The translations under genes were made by a program, and so were the position numbers. A stretch of DNA of 64,000 nt from Chitinophagaceae bacterium (GTDB lineage: Bacteria > Bacteroidota > Bacteroidia > Chitinophagales > Chitinophagaceae), in NCBI GenBank assembly GCA_019745155.1, contig JAIETM010000004.1, positions 344,351-408,350 of the forward strand, given 5' to 3'. Shown piece by piece: positions 44,562 through 54,034 of the stretch. The notes below the pieces were generated by a model. The model was given only the letters and a program-made list of their open reading frames with translations, ran no database searches and had not been told where the DNA came from. Position 1 is the stretch's first letter. Each line of letters begins with the position of its first letter.

Positions 44562-46139
44562 TCAGTTTAACGTAAAGGATATATTCTGTTCGAGCTTTTT
44601 GCGACCACCTGGACCTGTAACATAGATTTCATCAATTACTACTGTTGTGCCAGGCTGCACGCGCTTCAAAAAAGTTTTCACTTCGTCACTAAAATAGGGA
44701 CCATTTACTTCAAATAATTGTTCTCCTTCTTCAAAACCCTTACCCGTGAAGTATACAATATATGAAGTAACACTCCACTTAACGCCTTCGAAAACAAAAT
44801 CACGTAATTCCGCAGCTACTCCTTTTTGTATCTTAAAAATGCCAGCTGCCATTTCACCGCCAGCTCTTCCACCAACTGTTGCTAATGGAGCAGGTACTGG
44901 CTTAATTGGAATTTGTAAAGTAACGGGCTTCCCTTTACCATCACTAGCTGTAACAGTAGCTATTCCCAAACGCTTAGGTGTTACGATATAGGTACCAGCA
45001 CCTGCATTACGGAAACTAACTTCTGGGCCAGTGACATTCACACTAACTTTTTCAGCACCAGCACCACCGCCACCAATTACACTCAATGGGTTTTCCAGAT
45101 CCTGATAGAACACCCTTGTTTTATCAGTAGAAACAACCAGCCCCGAAGGCACACCAACAGTGTACTTAATTTCTTTTACTACACTAGCTGTTGAACCATC
45201 TGGCTTAACATAATTAATGTTGACACGCTTGGTATATTCACCGGGATTACCCACAGTTGTTTTGTACTCAGCCATGCCATCAGCATTCAAAGAGGCAGAA
45301 GCACCATCTACTGATACAGAAGGCTTAGCGCTCTTAGAGAATGCACCAATACCTGCTGTAATCACCAGTTCATCGCCGGGCATTAGGTAAGTGGCATTGG
45401 TTCCGGCCAAAGCCTGAAACTCATCGTATACAATCTCCACTTCACCAATCTCTTTGTGGCAAAACTCAATCACTTGAGACTCTGCATTTTTCACATCATT
45501 CTGAAACTTGCTCAGGATGGTGATACCTGCAATGGTTGGTGTCATGTGGAAATAAGAGTAAGCCCATTCAGATTCTTGAATATTCTTCTTTTTGTCTGGA
45601 TTAGGGATAGACAGATCTAAAGGCAGATTAGGTGCAACTTCTTTCAGAATCTCAGGACTGATATTCGAAAGCTGCTCCTTGTACGCTTTCAGCTTTTCGT
45701 ACAACTCCTTACCTTTTCCTTTACCTTCAGGTGGATTAGAAATAAATAGTCTTGTTGCAGCATCCAGGTTATCTTCTCCTTTGATCTTCTTTAAGCCTGT
45801 TTCCTCATCGGTGATATAACCACCTGCTTCCTGAATCAATTCCTCTTTTAAGTTTTCGAGATACTTATACATATCATCCGACAACGCTTTTGCCTTATCG
45901 GCTAGAGGTTTCCAAATTGCAGCTTTCTCAGCTGTTTTAGGATCCTGCAGTTTACGCTCGAATGATTTGAATATTTCAACATTTTTTTTCTCAACAGTAT
46001 TGCTAGCTGTAATTAAGCTTTCATTTACCGTTTTGAACGCATGCAGAATCTCCGATGATACGTTTAGTGCCAACAGGGCTGTCAGCACCAAGTACATCAT
46101 GTTGATCATTTTCTGCCGCGGTTCTTTGGGTAGAGACAT
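44562..46139 (-). CDS. gldM: Type IX secretion system protein GldM (PorM)
   Basis: A 525-residue T9SS motor subunit: an N-terminal cytoplasmic tail with MSLPKEPRQKMINMMYLVLT, one membrane helix (about 12-30), and a long periplasmic part with a helical domain and several immunoglobulin-like domains (for example KPSVSVDGASASLNADGM). The helix sits with GldL in the inner membrane to form the proton-driven motor; the periplasmic shaft reaches the GldKN ring. Length is normal for the family. It lies between gldL (51 bases) and gldN (5 bases). Confidence 0.95.
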   Translation of the reverse strand: MSLPKEPRQKMINMMYLVLTALLALNVSSEILHAFKTVNESLITASNTVEKKNVEIFKSFERKLQDPKTAEKAAIWKPLADKAKALSDDMYKYLENLKEELIQEAGGYITDEETGLKKIKGEDNLDAATRLFISNPPEGKGKGKELYEKLKAYKEQLSNISPEILKEVAPNLPLDLSIPNPDKKKNIQESEWAYSYFHMTPTIAGITILSKFQNDVKNAESQVIEFCHKEIGEVEIVYDEFQALAGTNATYLMPGDELVITAGIGAFSKSAKPSVSVDGASASLNADGMAEYKTTVGNPGEYTKRVNINYVKPDGSTASVVKEIKYTVGVPSGLVVSTDKTRVFYQDLENPLSVIGGGGAGAEKVSVNVTGPEVSFRNAGAGTYIVTPKRLGIATVTASDGKGKPVTLQIPIKPVPAPLATVGGRAGGEMAAGIFKIQKGVAAELRDFVFEGVKWSVTSYIVYFTGKGFEEGEQLFEVNGPYFSDEVKTFLKRVQPGTTVVIDEIYVTGPGGRKKLEQNISFTLN

Positions 46140-46190
46140 AATCGTTTTCGTTTAAATACTTAGCGATTCGTTTTGGTTTCCGCAGGTTGG

Positions 46191-46937
46191 TTATCTGCCC
46201 TGCATTGCAGTGAGCATATTGCCATACACTTGGTTCAGTTTACCAAGGTTGTTGGCAAGTGCAGTAATCTGCTCTTTTGCTCTGATAGCATCTTCAGCAC
46301 TGGTTTGCATAGCGGCAGATGCCTGCGCCAACTTACCATAGAACTGATTCAATGCCTTCAGGTGGTTGTTGCTTTCCTGCAATTCGAGTTCGTAAATCGT
46401 ATTTAAAGAAGTTAAGTTCTTTGTTAACACCTGTACCTGATCGTGGAATGTACGGGTGCTTTCTGAAGCTTGGTTGAATGCACTTAAAGAATTAGAAGCT
46501 TGCGTAACTACGCCGGCAATATTGCCCAATGCAGCTGTAGCTTCTTTTGCTTTATTGGAGAAATCGCCGGTAGATTTTACTACATCGCCAACTTCACCCA
46601 TTTTATCAACTGTAGTGCCCAGCTTTTGGAAACCGGCACTCAGCTTAGAAAGATTAGCAGGTGTGATATCTGCTTCTTCTAACATTTTTTCCATTGATTT
46701 CAGAGCAGGATTACCTTTCTCAACTACTTCAACATGAGAAGGACCCGAGTCAGGAGGAGGCAGGATCGCATAGATCAAGAAGATCAATGCTTCTGTAGTA
46801 AGACCAATTTTCAGCGCCCAGTCGGCCCATGAAAGGTGAAGAATTTTAGCCATTGCGCCGAAGATTACTACTGCGGCACCCACGCACACGAAAACATTCA
46901 CAAGTCTGTTTACTGTAGGATTAACACCTGCTGACAT
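46191..46937 (-). CDS. gldL: Type IX secretion system protein GldL (PorL)
   Basis: A 248-residue inner-membrane motor protein. Two membrane helices lie near the N-terminus (LVNVFVCVGAAVVIFGAM and GLTTEALIFLIYAILPP). The second carries the conserved Glu (Glu49 in TEALIF) needed for proton transfer in GldL. The rest is a long Ala/Thr/Asn-rich coiled region (LSKLSAGFQKLGTTVDKMGE) in the cytoplasm. It pairs with GldM. The order with gldM and gldK is that of the standard operon. Confidence 0.95.
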   Translation of the reverse strand: MSAGVNPTVNRLVNVFVCVGAAVVIFGAMAKILHLSWADWALKIGLTTEALIFLIYAILPPPDSGPSHVEVVEKGNPALKSMEKMLEEADITPANLSKLSAGFQKLGTTVDKMGEVGDVVKSTGDFSNKAKEATAALGNIAGVVTQASNSLSAFNQASESTRTFHDQVQVLTKNLTSLNTIYELELQESNNHLKALNQFYGKLAQASAAMQTSAEDAIRAKEQITALANNLGKLNQVYGNMLTAMQGR

Positions 46938-46973
46938 GTTGTTTGATTTTGATGATGGAAAGTTAGTTTTGGT

Positions 46974-48260
46974 TTATCGCTTGGTTCGGGGGGTAAGGTC
47001 TACAACACAACGGAATCCGATATAAGATTTAGCTGTGTCTTGGTATTCGTAAGTTCTGGTACTAGCCTGCAGGAAATATTGAATATCCTTCCAGCTACCA
47101 CCACGTACTACTTTACGCTTATCTCTCGGCTTATCACTATCAGCAGCGTCATAGCGTATATCAGGACTCAAATCATTCATGAAGTTGTAAGCACCTTCGT
47201 AATACAGACTGCTTGTCCACTCGGCAACATTACCGGACATATTATACAATCCATACTCATTAGGCCAATATGCATCCGCACGAACAGTATAGAAACCGCC
47301 ATCTTCAGCATAGTTACCTCTGCCCGGCTTGAAGTTGGCAAGTAAACAACCTTTTTTATTTCTCAGATAATAGTTACCCCAACCAAACATAGAACCGGTT
47401 CTGTTACCACGAGCAGCATATTCCCACTCAGCTTCTGTTGGCAATCTGTACTCACCATCTGTGGCAAATTTCTTACGCTCCAGATAGTTGTTCATGTAAC
47501 GCGTACGCCAGTTAGCAAATGCTTCAGCCTGCTTCCACGTTATACCCACAACAGGATAGTTACCAAAAGAAGGGTGTGCAAAATATCTTCTGGTCATTGG
47601 TTCGTTGTAAGAGTATGTAAAGTCGCGCATCCACACCAAAGTATCTGGATAAACTTTCTGATCTCTTCTTACAATAAAGTTCTTTCTGGGAACACCCATG
47701 TTCTCTCGCTTAGCAGCGTTATTCAAATCGAAGAACTCAACGCGATACACCAATTTATCTGGATCAATCTCCACCTTACCAAACAAACGGTTATCGGGAG
47801 CGAGATTCAACTCATTCAATTTTTCAATAGTTGCTTTATCCCATTTGATGGTTCTTACTTTTTTCCAATCAACTGCAGTTGTATCATCAGGCTTGTTGAT
47901 TCCCTGACCAAACAAAATTTTGTAGGCCAATGAGTCTCTTACCCATGTTACAAACTGACGATACTCGTTATTGGTAATTTCTGTTGCATCCATCCAGAAA
48001 CCTGGGATAGATACCTGTCTGTTACGGGTAACATAGCTGAAGCTAATGTCTTCATCACTGGGGCCAAGGTGGAAGGTGCCAGGTGGTACATAGACCATAC
48101 CGTTCGGACGTTCCATGTTGGGCTTTGCAACAGGCGCAATTCCCATCAGCTGACCATTATCTGGTAAACCTTTACCAGGTTTGTTCTTCTTGAAGGCGTT
48201 GCACGATGCAATAGCCACTACAAGGGTGATCAATAGGATATTTCTCAGGATACCTTTCAT
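46974..48260 (-). CDS. gldK: Type IX secretion system lipoprotein GldK (PorK)
   Basis: A 428-residue outer-membrane lipoprotein of the T9SS. The signal peptide ends in a lipobox, IASC (Cys20). A formylglycine-generating-enzyme/sulfatase-modifying fold covers most of the protein: GMVYVPPGTFHLGPSDEDIS, GFWMDATEITNNEYRQFV, YRLPTEAEWEYAARGN, GNVAEWTSSLYYE and VVRGGSWKD. GldK forms the ring with GldN. It is the first gene of the unit, with an exact -7 box and a TTG -33 element 22 bases apart upstream. Confidence 0.95.
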   Translation of the reverse strand: MKGILRNILLITLVVAIASCNAFKKNKPGKGLPDNGQLMGIAPVAKPNMERPNGMVYVPPGTFHLGPSDEDISFSYVTRNRQVSIPGFWMDATEITNNEYRQFVTWVRDSLAYKILFGQGINKPDDTTAVDWKKVRTIKWDKATIEKLNELNLAPDNRLFGKVEIDPDKLVYRVEFFDLNNAAKRENMGVPRKNFIVRRDQKVYPDTLVWMRDFTYSYNEPMTRRYFAHPSFGNYPVVGITWKQAEAFANWRTRYMNNYLERKKFATDGEYRLPTEAEWEYAARGNRTGSMFGWGNYYLRNKKGCLLANFKPGRGNYAEDGGFYTVRADAYWPNEYGLYNMSGNVAEWTSSLYYEGAYNFMNDLSPDIRYDAADSDKPRDKRKVVRGGSWKDIQYFLQASTRTYEYQDTAKSYIGFRCVVDLTPRTKR

Positions 48261-48286
48261 GCTACAAAGTCATTTTCGAATAGTGA

Positions 48287-48319
48287 CAAATATATAGTTT
48301 TCAATGGCTGTTGAGCCAA
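48287..48319 (-). promoter_or_regulatory. Promoter of the gldKLMN operon
   Basis: On the minus strand the -7 box TATATTTG (48287-48294) is exact for TAnnTTTG, and TTG (48317-48319) lies 22 bases upstream of it, within the Bacteroidota range. About 26 bases separate the box from the gldK ATG. It is the best-formed two-part promoter I see in the window. Confidence 0.65.
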
Positions 48320-48441
48320 CTTTAACGGTTAGTTTCCAATAATGTTTGACCAGGTAAAAATCGTCTATACGATACTGTTTTATTTGTCATTCATGGCTTT
48401 CGCCGCAGGGAGGGATTGAATGCAAATTACGTGCTCCAATG

Positions 48442-50502
48442 TTACACAATTGCTAAAAAAGCCTCCAGGGTATTAACAGGCGCCTGACAGCTGTATTGTC
48501 TGCACAGGAAATAGCTTGTTTTACCCTCCTGCCACCTGCCTTCCAACAGGGGAAAACCTTGTTCAGGCGTTTCACTGGCCAACTGAAACACCTTACAGGG
48601 TATATAACGTTCTAAAACAGGATGTATTGCCATAAACGCCTCTTTTCCAACTACTACCAATTCCAATGGTTCTTCCACTACCCATTGAACTGCCATCGCC
48701 CAAACGCCAAAGCTTCCTGGATGCTTTACAATGGCTTGTGAAAGTTGGTCTAACATCGCCATTGCCCGCTCTCTCCAGGCTTGCTGATCGAATACCAAAG
48801 CCAAATACAAAAGATTTTGTGCCATTACTGCATTGGCACTAGGGGTTGCGCCATCATAGACCTCTTTCTTTCTGATAATCACATCTGATTGATTTTCAGA
48901 TGTATAAAAGAAAAATGGCGTATCTGTATCCTCAAATGAGGCAATTATTTGCATTGCAAGTGCATGTGCTTTGTTTAAGTAGGCAGTATTGCCTGTGATT
49001 TCCTGCACATGGATGTACGCATCCACCAGATAAGCGAGGTCATCTAGGAAAGCGGGAATCTTGGCCTGATCTTGCCTCCAAGTATGGTACCAGCCACCTT
49101 CACCATCGGCAAATGCCGATTCCACAAAGCTCAGGGTGGCTATGGCCAGCTTTCGATAGTGTTCATCGCCAAGAGCGGCATATACTTTACAAAAAGCCTT
49201 GATTAGCAGCGCATTCCAACCAAGAAGCACTTTATCATCGGTCTGAGGCCTTATCCTGGTTTGGCGATGTGCCAACAGTATTTCTAAGCATCGATCCAGC
49301 AGTTTCCTCAGCGCTAAAGTATCCATCGCTTGCTCCAGGGCAAATGCTTCCAGACTTTTTTGCGCAAACAAAATGGTTACAGCAGGATGGGCCGCATCAT
49401 GTTGCCAGTTTCCTTCAGGTTTTACATCAAAAAATGCACAGAAAACCGGGGCGTCAGCTCCGAGTAAATCTTGTATTTCTTCGTATTGCCAAGTATAATA
49501 CTTACCCTCCTCTCCTTCGCTATCCGCATCCAAGGCACTCCAAAAACCACCGGCTGCATCCTTCATTTCACGCTCCAAAAAATCAATGGTCTGGCGCATC
49601 ACACGCGCATAATCATCACGTTTGGTAAGTTGGTGTGCTTCAGCCAATGTGCTTAATAACAAAGCATTGTCATAGAGCATTTTTTCAAAATGCGGAGCCA
49701 GCCATTCATTGTCGGTACTATATCGGGCAAAGCCCCCACCAACCTGGTCATAAAGCCCACCGGCATTCATTTTATCCAAACTCAGCAATGCCTGATCCAA
49801 AGCAGCTTGATCGCCTGTAAAATGATAATGCCTAAGCAAATACGTGATGGAGAATGTTTGCGGAAACTTTGGCGCGCGACCGAATCCACCCCATTGTGTA
49901 TCTGCATTACGAAGAATATTTTCTGCAATAGTTGCTAAAGTCTCACGGCTAAAGAACCCATCACCTGCTCCTTTCTTCACCATGCCGAAACCATTCGACT
50001 GCTTTAAGTGATCAGTTAAATTGGTTGCTTGTGATTCTAACTCATCTTTCTTTTGCACATAAGCCTGATGCACACCCTGCAAGACTTCGCGCCAGCTACT
50101 TCTGTTGAAAGCTTTTACCGGTGGAAAGTAGGTGCCTCCATAAAATGGCCTTCCATCCGGTAATAAAAAAACATTCAAAGGCCAGCCACCACTTCCCGTC
50201 ATGGCTTGAACTGCATCCATGTAGATGTGATCCAAATCGGGACGCTCTTCTCTATCAATTTTGATATTGATAAAATGCTCGTTCATGATTGCAGCTGTAT
50301 CTGGATTCTCAAAACTCTCGCGCTCCATTACATGACACCAGTGGCAAGCTGCATAACCAATGCTGACTAGGATTGGCTTGTCTTCATCCTTCGCTTTTTG
50401 CAAAGCTTCTTCACCCCATGGATACCAGTCAACAGGATTATGCGCATGTTGCAGTAAATAAGGACTACTCTCGTGTATAAGCTTGTTCGTATATACGGCC
50501 AT
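48442..50502 (-). CDS. YyaL/spermatogenesis-associated-20-like protein (thioredoxin and six-hairpin domains)
   Basis: A 686-residue protein of the DUF255 (YyaL/SSP411) family. The N-terminal thioredoxin-like domain has [39 protein letters not shown] (Cys53-x-x-Cys56) and [12 protein letters not shown]. The rest is an alpha/alpha six-hairpin glycosidase-like domain, with [14 protein letters not shown] and [11 protein letters not shown]. It is a conserved family of unknown reaction, perhaps a redox or sugar enzyme. No signal peptide is present. It is upstream of gldK on the same strand, with 181 bases between. Confidence 0.88.
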   Translation of the reverse strand: MAVYTNKLIHESSPYLLQHAHNPVDWYPWGEEALQKAKDEDKPILVSIGYAACHWCHVMERESFENPDTAAIMNEHFINIKIDREERPDLDHIYMDAVQAMTGSGGWPLNVFLLPDGRPFYGGTYFPPVKAFNRSSWREVLQGVHQAYVQKKDELESQATNLTDHLKQSNGFGMVKKGAGDGFFSRETLATIAENILRNADTQWGGFGRAPKFPQTFSITYLLRHYHFTGDQAALDQALLSLDKMNAGGLYDQVGGGFARYSTDNEWLAPHFEKMLYDNALLLSTLAEAHQLTKRDDYARVMRQTIDFLEREMKDAAGGFWSALDADSEGEEGKYYTWQYEEIQDLLGADAPVFCAFFDVKPEGNWQHDAAHPAVTILFAQKSLEAFALEQAMDTLALRKLLDRCLEILLAHRQTRIRPQTDDKVLLGWNALLIKAFCKVYAALGDEHYRKLAIATLSFVESAFADGEGGWYHTWRQDQAKIPAFLDDLAYLVDAYIHVQEITGNTAYLNKAHALAMQIIASFEDTDTPFFFYTSENQSDVIIRKKEVYDGATPSANAVMAQNLLYLALVFDQQAWRERAMAMLDQLSQAIVKHPGSFGVWAMAVQWVVEEPLELVVVGKEAFMAIHPVLERYIPCKVFQLASETPEQGFPLLEGRWQEGKTSYFLCRQYSCQAPVNTLEAFLAIV

Positions 50503-50520
50503 GATACAGATACTTTAATA

Positions 50521-50548
50521 TAAAAACCCCTGCACGTTTGCAGGGGTT
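50521..50548 (-). terminator. Rho-independent terminator after hemD
   Basis: AACCCCTGCA and TGCAGGGGTT are exact inverted repeats of ten bases with a four-base loop; on the minus strand a T run follows. It lies 24 bases downstream of hemD and just before the YyaL-like gene. Confidence 0.85.
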
Positions 50549-50572
50549 GTCAAATGTCGAGAATAGTTGTGG

Positions 50573-51373
50573 TTATTTCTTTTTACCGGTTGTCGAAGAA
50601 AGGAAAATATCCAAAGCAGAAATCATGCTTGGCGCCTGTGGAGCCGGTGCCTTGATGGCCAACTCCAAACCAGCTTCCTCTACGGCTTTAGAAGTGTTAT
50701 TACCAAATGCGCCGATAACAGTTCCATTTTGCTTGAAATCTGGATAATTGTCGAAAAGACTTCTTACGCCACTTGGCGTAAAGAAACAGATCACATCAAT
50801 TGGCTGGGCATCCATCACAGTCTTGATATCATTACTGATGCTTCTGTACATGAAAGCCATTTGATATTCGCAGTTGTGCGATTTTAACCAGTTAACAATT
50901 TCATTGTCCTGCTGATTCTCGCTGCACACATATAAGAACTTCTCATTCTCTCTATGCTTATTGATCACATCGAACATGCTCTTGTTGGTGCCATCTGCGC
51001 CATAGAACACTTTACGCTTTCTGTAGAGAATGAATTTTTGGAGATACAAAGCAACAGCCTCAGTAATGCAGAAATATTTAGTATCCTGGCTGATACTCAC
51101 TTTCATTTCCTCGCAGGTGCGGAAGAAATGATCAATTGCGTTTCTACTAGTAAAGATGACTCCCGTGTATAAGGCGATATCAATTTTCTGCTTTCTGAAC
51201 TCCTTAGCAGCAATGCCTTCTAACTTAATGAAAGGATGGAAAACCAATTTTACCGGATACTTACGTTCCAGATCAAAATAGGGTGATTTATCGCTTTCCG
51301 GTCTTGGCTGGGAAATGAGAATTGTCTTACTATTTCTGGCAGCTGCTGTGTTTTTCGCCCCGATCTTAGCCAT
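50573..51373 (-). CDS. hemD: Uroporphyrinogen-III synthase HemD
   Basis: A 266-residue protein of the HemD fold, which closes hydroxymethylbilane to uroporphyrinogen III for heme and related tetrapyrroles. Visible features are ILISQPRPESDKSPYF at the start of the first domain, VIFTSRNAIDHFF, LYVCSENQQDNEIVNWLK and VICFFTPSGVRSLFDNYPD, the last a typical second-domain motif. HemD is poorly conserved and lacks strict catalytic residues, so the call rests on these patterns and on company with hemW across the divergent promoter. It follows the DUF4271 gene by 27 bases. Confidence 0.88.
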   Translation of the reverse strand: MAKIGAKNTAAARNSKTILISQPRPESDKSPYFDLERKYPVKLVFHPFIKLEGIAAKEFRKQKIDIALYTGVIFTSRNAIDHFFRTCEEMKVSISQDTKYFCITEAVALYLQKFILYRKRKVFYGADGTNKSMFDVINKHRENEKFLYVCSENQQDNEIVNWLKSHNCEYQMAFMYRSISNDIKTVMDAQPIDVICFFTPSGVRSLFDNYPDFKQNGTVIGAFGNNTSKAVEEAGLELAIKAPAPQAPSMISALDIFLSSTTGKKK

Positions 51374-51400
51374 GCGGTTATTACAAAAAGTTTCGCAAAA

Positions 51401-52357
51401 TTAAAGAGTTCCTGCCACATAGCTTACCAGCACTTTGTAGATAAGCAGTAATGGCAAAATTTCCACGGCGCAAAGGTATAAAGAAAAATGCAGGAAATTC
51501 ACTTTCAATATGTTACGGAGGTTTCCAGCAGATATAAAATAGCGGTAGAGGAAAAGCAGGATCAGCAATCCACTAGCCAAACCGAGTGCTACATCCTGCA
51601 TACCACGTGACGAAAAGCTCATCACCAATACAATTGGCAGAAGCAACACACCGGCTATTTTATTGATCAGAAAAACAACAAATGCATAGGTAGAGGCAGC
51701 TTGATCGGCCTGAAAGGCCCAGCCTGTAAAACGCAAAAAGAGAAATTTGATGCTGTAAACACCCATTAAAGTAAGCGCACACAACATGAAAAGCCACCAA
51801 AAACCTGCATCCGACCAATGATAATACTGCACCAATAAAGTAATGTAAAGCCCACCTGAAGCAAAGAACAAGATATTCAGGAACAAGGAGGCCAGATTAT
51901 CCTGAGCCATTTGCTCGCGGGTTTGCTTTTGCCTAAAAGATGCCTGAAATAGTAGGGCAAATAAATTAGAGAAGTACCTGCCAAATGCAACTCGGATGAA
52001 AGCTAGTAAAGCAAACAATCCTGTTAACAAATAAAAAAGGCCGTCTTTACCATTACTAATCTTTGGATCATCAATCTTCCACAAAGCAGCTTTTTGAAGC
52101 GGTAACAAAGGGTGGATCATCCATTTTGCATATGTGCTCGTGTCTTTAACTGGCAAAACAGGTAACAATTGAGCAAGGCTATCAGCAATACGAATTGAAT
52201 CTGCAAGGGCCAAAGCGTCTGCCTGCATCGGCATGGTATCTGCAGGCAGTAATGCCTGTTGTGCTTGCACAGAATCTACTTGCAAAGTCGTATCACGCTG
52301 AGCATCTGCAATACCAGCGAAAATCAATCCGAAACATAAAAAAAGGATACGCAACAT
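51401..52357 (-). CDS. DUF4271 family membrane protein
   Basis: A 318-residue membrane protein. Signal-like first helix (MLRILFLCFGLIFAGIADAQ), an Ala/Asp-rich outer stretch of about 80 residues, then at least six helices (for example FYLLTGLFALLAFIRVAFG, GGLYITLLVQYYHW and ILPLLLIYKVLVSYV). The family is found beside hemD in Bacteroidota, as here, but its function is not known. The gene has an exact -7 box eight bases before its ATG and shares a divergent promoter region with hemW. Confidence 0.85.
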   Translation of the reverse strand: MLRILFLCFGLIFAGIADAQRDTTLQVDSVQAQQALLPADTMPMQADALALADSIRIADSLAQLLPVLPVKDTSTYAKWMIHPLLPLQKAALWKIDDPKISNGKDGLFYLLTGLFALLAFIRVAFGRYFSNLFALLFQASFRQKQTREQMAQDNLASLFLNILFFASGGLYITLLVQYYHWSDAGFWWLFMLCALTLMGVYSIKFLFLRFTGWAFQADQAASTYAFVVFLINKIAGVLLLPIVLVMSFSSRGMQDVALGLASGLLILLFLYRYFISAGNLRNILKVNFLHFSLYLCAVEILPLLLIYKVLVSYVAGTL

Positions 52358-52365
52358 GTGTGCAA

Positions 52366-52373
52366 CAAAAATA
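52366..52373 (-). promoter_or_regulatory. Bacteroidota -7 box before the DUF4271-hemD unit
   Basis: On the minus strand TATTTTTG matches TAnnTTTG exactly, eight bases before the ATG at 52357. It gives a leader of only about five bases. Confidence 0.55.
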
Positions 52374-52430
52374 AGGTTTCAGCGCATGCAGCCCCAAGCA
52401 ATCTCATTCAATCCGATCTGGAAGGAACAT

Positions 52431-52438
52431 TACCTTTG
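52431..52438 (+). promoter_or_regulatory. Bacteroidota -7 box before hemW
   Basis: TACCTTTG matches TAnnTTTG exactly and lies five bases before the ATG at 52444, divergent from the box of the DUF4271-hemD unit. Confidence 0.55.
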
Positions 52439-52443
52439 ATTGA

Positions 52444-53568
52444 ATGGCGGGGATTTATATACATATTCCTTTCTGCAGAAAAGCTTGTCATTATTGCAAT
52501 TTCCATTTCTCCACATCTACAAAATTGATGGAAGCCATGGTTGATGCAATTTGTAAAGAATTGCATCTGCGGCAAGCATATGCCGAGCATCAGCAAATTG
52601 AAACCATTTATTTTGGTGGAGGCACCCCATCACTGGTTCCAGCAGCATTACTCAGTAAAATACTGGATAATATCTATCATTGCTTTCAAGTAGCTGATAC
52701 TGCAGAAATCACACTGGAAGCCAATCCCGATGATATCCATCCACAGGCTTTAGTTAGTTGGCGGGCAATGGGCGTTAATCGGCTAAGTGTAGGAATACAA
52801 AGCTTCGATCAGGACGAATTGAGCTGGATGAATCGGGCTCACTCAGCGAGTCAGGCACAGGATTGTATTTCATTAATCAAACAAAGTGGATTCACCAATT
52901 TCAGCATTGATCTCATCTATGGCAGCCCCCTGCTGTCAGATGAGCAACTGAGCAAAAACATTGCGATCGCTGTTGATCATCAGGTACCACACATTGCTGC
53001 TTATGCCCTAACTGTAGAACCTCAAACAGCTTTAGCACATTTTGTAGAGAAGGGAAAATCAGCTGCAACGGATCCTGAAAAGCAAGTACGACAGTCCAAC
53101 ATATTAATGCAGCAACTGGAAGATGCGGGGTACGAACACTATGAGATCTCCAATTTTGCTAAACCAGGTTTCAGAAGCCAACATAACAGTAGTTACTGGA
53201 TGGGTAAACACTATTTGGGATTAGGGCCAGGGGCACATTCTTTCAATGGATACAGCAGACAGTGGAATATATCAAACAATAACCTCTATGTGCAATCTAT
53301 CGAACGAGGAGATATTCCTGCAGAGGTTGAAATGCTGACTGCAACACAACAACTCAACGAATATATCATGACCAGCCTGAGAACGGCCGAGGGTTTATCA
53401 CTGCAAAAAGCAGGCACGTGGGGTGAACATCAGACAGCAAGAATCATGCGTATGGCGGAGCCCTTTATAAAAGACGGCAGAGTTATACATCAGTCTGATG
53501 TATTGATACTCAGCCGCAGCGGAAAGAGCTGGGCCGATGGAATTGCAGCAGCTTTGTTTGAGGACTAG
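52444..53568 (+). CDS. hemW: Radical SAM heme chaperone HemW
   Basis: A 374-residue radical SAM protein. The 4Fe-4S motif CxxxCxxC is Cys11, Cys15 and Cys18 (CRKACHYCNF), followed by TIYFGGGTPSLVP, LEANPDDIHP and RLSVGIQSFDQDELSWMNRA. The Cys pattern and lack of the extra N-terminal part of HemN point to HemW, the heme chaperone formerly called a coproporphyrinogen oxidase. The heme connection is supported by divergent hemD. The end overlaps the convergent Cro/C1 gene by four bases (CTAG). Confidence 0.9.
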   Translation: MAGIYIHIPFCRKACHYCNFHFSTSTKLMEAMVDAICKELHLRQAYAEHQQIETIYFGGGTPSLVPAALLSKILDNIYHCFQVADTAEITLEANPDDIHPQALVSWRAMGVNRLSVGIQSFDQDELSWMNRAHSASQAQDCISLIKQSGFTNFSIDLIYGSPLLSDEQLSKNIAIAVDHQVPHIAAYALTVEPQTALAHFVEKGKSAATDPEKQVRQSNILMQQLEDAGYEHYEISNFAKPGFRSQHNSSYWMGKHYLGLGPGAHSFNGYSRQWNISNNNLYVQSIERGDIPAEVEMLTATQQLNEYIMTSLRTAEGLSLQKAGTWGEHQTARIMRMAEPFIKDGRVIHQSDVLILSRSGKSWADGIAAALFED

Positions 53569-53936
53569 TGAACGTTTTCCAGCGTATTGTCAACCGCTTG
53601 CAGCATGGACATTACCACGGGATAAAAATCATGCTTTTGCGGATGCTTGTCTTTCAACTTGGTTGAAAGCTGATCTAGCACCATAAGCAAGTTGTCTTTA
53701 GACACACTCTCCAGCTGCATTTGAGCAGGTTTGTGAATCTCAAAATCACTTTTCAGTAAATCCAAAATGGATACTTCGAGAATTCTCGATAAGTCCTTTA
53801 CGTGCTTGACTGTCAGTTGGGTATAGTTGTTTTCAATTTTACTATACGCATTCTGAGAAATGTTCATCTGCTTAGCTACATACTCCTGCGTGTAGTTTCT
53901 CAACTCCCTGTACTTACGAATAACTGAACCTGGCAT
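53565..53936 (-). CDS. Cro/C1-type transcriptional regulator
   Basis: A 123-residue DNA-binding protein. The helix-turn-helix covers about 5-60: IRKYRELRNYTQEYVAKQMN, ISQNAYSKIENNYTQLTVKH and LSRILEVSILDLL. The C-terminal half is helical (LLMVLDQLSTKLKDKHPQKH) and may dimerise the protein; it has no known effector domain. It is transcribed toward hemW and lies 98 bases from the end of gpsA. Its target is unknown; the small C-terminal part differs from the YozG-like regulator at 26.6 kb. Confidence 0.85.
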   Translation of the reverse strand: MPGSVIRKYRELRNYTQEYVAKQMNISQNAYSKIENNYTQLTVKHVKDLSRILEVSILDLLKSDFEIHKPAQMQLESVSKDNLLMVLDQLSTKLKDKHPQKHDFYPVVMSMLQAVDNTLENVH

Positions 53937-54034
53937 AAAGTCCTTTTTTAATGATGAAAAGTCTGCGTCGGCAGGTTTCAGTGGAGGTCAAACAAGGAAT
54001 ACGAAAATATCCCTCTGCTGTAAAAAAACCAAGC

